7,378 bases of DNA from NCBI GenBank assembly GCA_937967705.1, contig CALCJG010000239.1, positions 1 through 7,378 of the forward strand. Direction: 5' to 3'. The notes under the pieces are model-generated. The model ran no database searches and had not been told where the DNA came from. It was given only the letters and a program-made list of their open reading frames with translations. This stretch comes from an uncultured Spirochaetia bacterium. Lineage in GTDB: Bacteria > Spirochaetota > UBA4802 > JAGODF01. The position numbers and the translations under genes are program-made. The first letter of the stretch is position 1. Each line of letters begins with the position of its first letter. Shown here in pieces: positions 5,543 through 7,378 of the stretch.

Positions 5543-6151
5543 TCAAGAAAAAAACTGTTCGCAGTCGAAAAATCTTTTCAGGAAGTCCTGCAGCATCATC
5601 AGCGCCTCGTCCTCCGACTGAATGCTCCTCTCCACGATGAGCTTGTGGCATATCTCGAGTATGGTGCTCATGATGATGTCGGAGTAGACGTCCAGCTGAT
5701 GGATGGGATACCTTTCGTTGAGATTGAGATAGCTCCCGATGATATGGGCGAAGGCCTGGCTCAGCCTGTTAATGGACGCGAGGTCCTTGCCCCGGTTGAG
5801 GTTCTTCCGGAGTTCGGTCAGGAAGAGGGGGCGGGCAGTGAAGAAGTCTACGATGGACCGGGAGAAGTGGACGATCTTGGCCAGGTCGCGGTTCTTTTCC
5901 ACCACCTCACGCAGGAATTCCTGGCCGTACGTCTCCATCACCGCATTGATGAGATCGTCCTTGTTCTTGTAATAGAGGTAGAAGGTGCCCTTGGCGATGC
6001 GGGCCCTCGCCACTATGTCGTTTACTGAGGTTTCGTCGATGCCTTTCCTTTCGAAGAGCCCCACGGCGCAGCGCAGGATCATCTCCCGGCTGATGTCGCG
6101 GGGGGATCGTTCTGTCCGGTTCCGGGTATTGTTTCGGGTCGAGGTTTTCAT
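5543..6151 (-). CDS. TetR/AcrR-family transcriptional regulator
   Basis: From the ATG at 6151 the product is 202 residues, normal for the family. The N-terminal DNA-binding domain spans about 19-66. The helix-turn-helix at 41-62 (TSVNDIVARARIAKGTFYLYYK) has the family hallmark GTFYLYYKNKDDL. Residues 75-202 form the helical ligand-binding and dimerisation domain, which varies between members and gives no ligand clue. An in-frame ATG at 6229 would add 26 residues but has no ribosome-binding site and an unusual N-terminus, so 6151 is preferred despite a tight spacing. Two identical palindromes just downstream are its likely targets, placing the decarboxylase-reductase operon under its repression. 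No copy of the palindrome lies upstream of this gene, so it does not seem to repress itself. Confidence 0.92.
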   Translation of the reverse strand: MKTSTRNNTRNRTERSPRDISREMILRCAVGLFERKGIDETSVNDIVARARIAKGTFYLYYKNKDDLINAVMETYGQEFLREVVEKNRDLAKIVHFSRSIVDFFTARPLFLTELRKNLNRGKDLASINRLSQAFAHIIGSYLNLNERYPIHQLDVYSDIIMSTILEICHKLIVERSIQSEDEALMMLQDFLKRFFDCEQFFS

Positions 6152-6154
6152 GTT

Positions 6155-6159
6155 CTCCT
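6155..6159 (-). promoter_or_regulatory. Tightly spaced ribosome-binding site of the TetR-family gene
   Basis: AGGAG on the minus strand ends only 3 nt before the ATG at 6151, shorter than usual. It supports this start over the ATG at 6229, which has none, but may mean weak translation of the regulator. Confidence 0.5.
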
Positions 6160-6249
6160 GGTGATCCAGTTTGGAGCGGTTCCTCGTTGAGTCAAGCAGT
6201 TTACCATCTGCATGCGGACGATGCCTCATCTGAGGGCGACCCTTTTAGA

Positions 6250-6306
6250 AAAAATCATTGCTTTTATTACTCATGATTTTCAAACTGTTGCAATAATAAT
6301 TATACA
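6250..6306. promoter_or_regulatory. AT-rich divergent promoter region
   Basis: The spacer between the leftward regulator and the rightward lipoprotein gene turns AT-rich here. TATACA (6301-6306) with TTTCAA (6278-6283) at 17 bp, or the TTGCAA at 6288-6293 that reads the same on both strands, are only partial promoter matches. A divergent promoter pair is likely from the gene layout, but exact boxes are not resolved. Confidence 0.3.
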
Positions 6307-6320
6307 AAAGGAGTTTATTT

Positions 6321-6947
6321 ATGAGGAATAATGGAATAGGGAGTTTGAGGACCAGCCTTTTTCTGATGTCTGCCGCACTCATGCTCATTCTCTCCTGCGC
6401 TTTCGTGGACAGAACCGCGAAGGTGGGGATGAAACGGGATGTCTATACGAAACAGCTCTCCACGAGCAAGACCCTCTACATGGGTGACGTGTGGGAGAAA
6501 AGCCCTTCCCTGCGTCAGGGGATCGTGAAGAACGGATACGGCTGGGAGACCGCCAATGTTTACACGGAGACCAGCCCGGTGGAGTTTATCAAACAGACCC
6601 TCGCGAAGGAGCTCTCCCGGTATGGCTACAGGGTGATAGACGCCGGAAAATCCAAATCAAAGTACCCCCGGATCAGCATCGAGGTATTTCAGGCCTTCTG
6701 CGAGCCCTATCTGGCGTGGACGTATATCAATTATGATGCTGTCGTGGAGGTCGAGATCACCCTGGAGATGGGCCGGGGCAAGGCCTACAAACGCCGAGTG
6801 AAAGGCATCGGACGTCACCGGGCCACAGACTCCTGCGGTATGCCCAAAACCCTCTGTATCGAGTGTAATTACGAGGATTCCTATGCCATGGCCCTTGAGG
6901 ATTTCGTGAAGAAAAGCGTACCGGCCATCGCGGAAATGGTGAAATGA
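6321..6947 (+). CDS. Lipoprotein with YajG/Lipoprotein_16-like architecture
   Basis: The product is 208 residues. The ATG at 6321 has AAGGAG 7 nt upstream. Residues 1-25 are a signal peptide with lipobox ILS before Cys26; Ala at +2 favours outer-membrane sorting. The mature part has an amphipathic helix with the pattern FIKQTLAKELSRYGYRVID (89-107), then alternating beta-strands (about 116-164), then a C-terminal helix (184-205). This order and the LAKELSRYGY motif recall E. coli YajG (LLQEVLEKQMTARGY, then beta-strands, then an alanine-rich helix), an envelope lipoprotein of unknown role; I compare by eye, so the link is tentative. Cys127, Cys172, Cys179 and Cys182 could form disulfides in the periplasm. 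It is followed 23 bp later by another lipoprotein gene in the same orientation, so they are probably co-transcribed. Confidence 0.8.
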   Translation: MRNNGIGSLRTSLFLMSAALMLILSCAFVDRTAKVGMKRDVYTKQLSTSKTLYMGDVWEKSPSLRQGIVKNGYGWETANVYTETSPVEFIKQTLAKELSRYGYRVIDAGKSKSKYPRISIEVFQAFCEPYLAWTYINYDAVVEVEITLEMGRGKAYKRRVKGIGRHRATDSCGMPKTLCIECNYEDSYAMALEDFVKKSVPAIAEMVK

Positions 6948-6956
6948 GGATGAGGG

Positions 6957-6964
6957 AAAGGAGG
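6957..6964 (+). promoter_or_regulatory. Ribosome-binding site that fixes the start at 6971
   Basis: AAAGGAGG lies 6 nt before the ATG at 6971. An upstream in-frame ATG at 6944 overlaps the previous stop codon but lacks a comparable site and would put nine charged residues ahead of a clean signal peptide. Confidence 0.8.
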
Positions 6965-6970
6965 AACGGG

Positions 6971-7366
6971 ATGAAAAAAGTTTATCGGGCATTGATGGCG
7001 GTTGTGGCGTCAGGTATCTTGTTAACCGGGTGCAAAATCAACCAGCATCTCTATATGAACATAACCGACACTACGGAATACAGCTGGCGGGAGGTCGCTG
7101 CCGCCGACGTGGCCGGAGCATCGGAAAAGAAGAAGTCCTATACCATCGTAGGCAAGGTGGTGGATATAAAGGGACAGGATATCGTCGTGGGTCTCAAGAT
7201 CAAAAATCCTCCGGCCATGGGGGAAAAACTCATGGTGGTCATCGGGAAGAAGATGGCCAAAATGGAGGTTACCTATCCGATGATGACCGTGATCAAGTGC
7301 CGCCTGGTGGCATCAGACCGCAAGTACCGGGGGGATGTGCGCAAGGGGGCAGCGGTCCTCCGCTGA
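6971..7366 (+). CDS. Small lipoprotein with a beta-rich C-terminal domain, unknown function
   Basis: The product is 131 residues. The signal peptide (MKKVYRALMAVVASGILLTG, 1-20) ends in lipobox LLTG before Cys21; Lys at +2 is compatible with outer-membrane sorting. Residues 22-55 look polar and flexible. Residues 56-131 alternate short beta-strands and turns (YTIVGKVVDIKGQDIVVGLKI, then MGEKLMVVI, then a final KYRGDVRKGAAVLR), the look of a small SH3- or OB-like barrel. That fold guess is from pattern only, and I recognise no named family. The single mature cysteine besides the lipid anchor is Cys110. Twenty-three bases separate it from the preceding lipoprotein gene, with which it probably forms an envelope operon. 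The stop is 12 bases before the window edge, so the operon may continue beyond. Confidence 0.8.
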   Translation: MKKVYRALMAVVASGILLTGCKINQHLYMNITDTTEYSWREVAAADVAGASEKKKSYTIVGKVVDIKGQDIVVGLKIKNPPAMGEKLMVVIGKKMAKMEVTYPMMTVIKCRLVASDRKYRGDVRKGAAVLR

Positions 7367-7378
7367 GTCTCTTGCATC

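Noticed and set aside
6233..6246. CGACCCTTTTAG near the regulator's 5' side as another repeat or operator copy
   Set aside because: It matches neither the repeat core nor the TGACCG palindrome beyond a few bases.

Overview
This 7.4 kb window is moderately GC-rich bacterial chromosomal DNA, probably from a Desulfobacterota/deltaproteobacterium-like organism. That placement is an inference. It rests on a delta-60-repeat (DUF5122-type) propeller lipoprotein, a repeat type named for its abundance in deltaproteobacteria, on the Gram-negative style lipoproteins, and on GGGGTCAGAGCC repeats of the kind linked to REP-associated Y1 transposases. There are eight protein genes (one cut by the left edge), two repeat clusters, one strong factor-independent terminator and one well-defined operator pair. 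I see no tRNA, rRNA, CRISPR array or transposase gene.

Left part (1-2850). A leftward polytopic membrane protein of unknown function runs off the left edge. A repeat-rich non-coding stretch of about 360 bp follows, with four copies of GGGGTCAGAGCCT, two of them forming a perfect inverted repeat. A rightward lipoprotein gene (1228-2622) comes next; it encodes seven degenerate delta-60 units and could fold as a seven-bladed beta-propeller. One base after its stop codon begins a 121-bp MITE-like element with perfect 17-bp inverted ends carrying the same GGGGTCAGAGC core, so the gene is bracketed by the repeat family on both sides.

Middle (2760-6151). A small four-helix membrane protein has its own strong promoter and a perfect 12-bp-stem terminator. 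Facing it is a leftward unit in transcription order: TetR-family regulator, acetoacetate-decarboxylase-superfamily enzyme, ketopantoate-reductase-family enzyme. The last two are 27 bp apart and look like one operon. Two identical 15-bp perfect palindromes (ATGACCGGCGGTCAT), 84 bp centre to centre, lie between the regulator and the enzymes, with a likely regulator terminator between them. The simplest reading is that the TetR protein represses the enzyme pair. The decarboxylase-like protein keeps the Schiff-base lysine but, by my alignment from memory, lacks other residues of true acetoacetate decarboxylase, so the pair may carry out a different keto-acid conversion.

Right part (6152-7378). 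A divergent AT-rich spacer leads into two rightward lipoprotein genes 23 bp apart. The first resembles the YajG/Lipoprotein_16 architecture; the second is short, with a beta-rich C-terminal half. They probably form a cell-envelope operon of unknown role.
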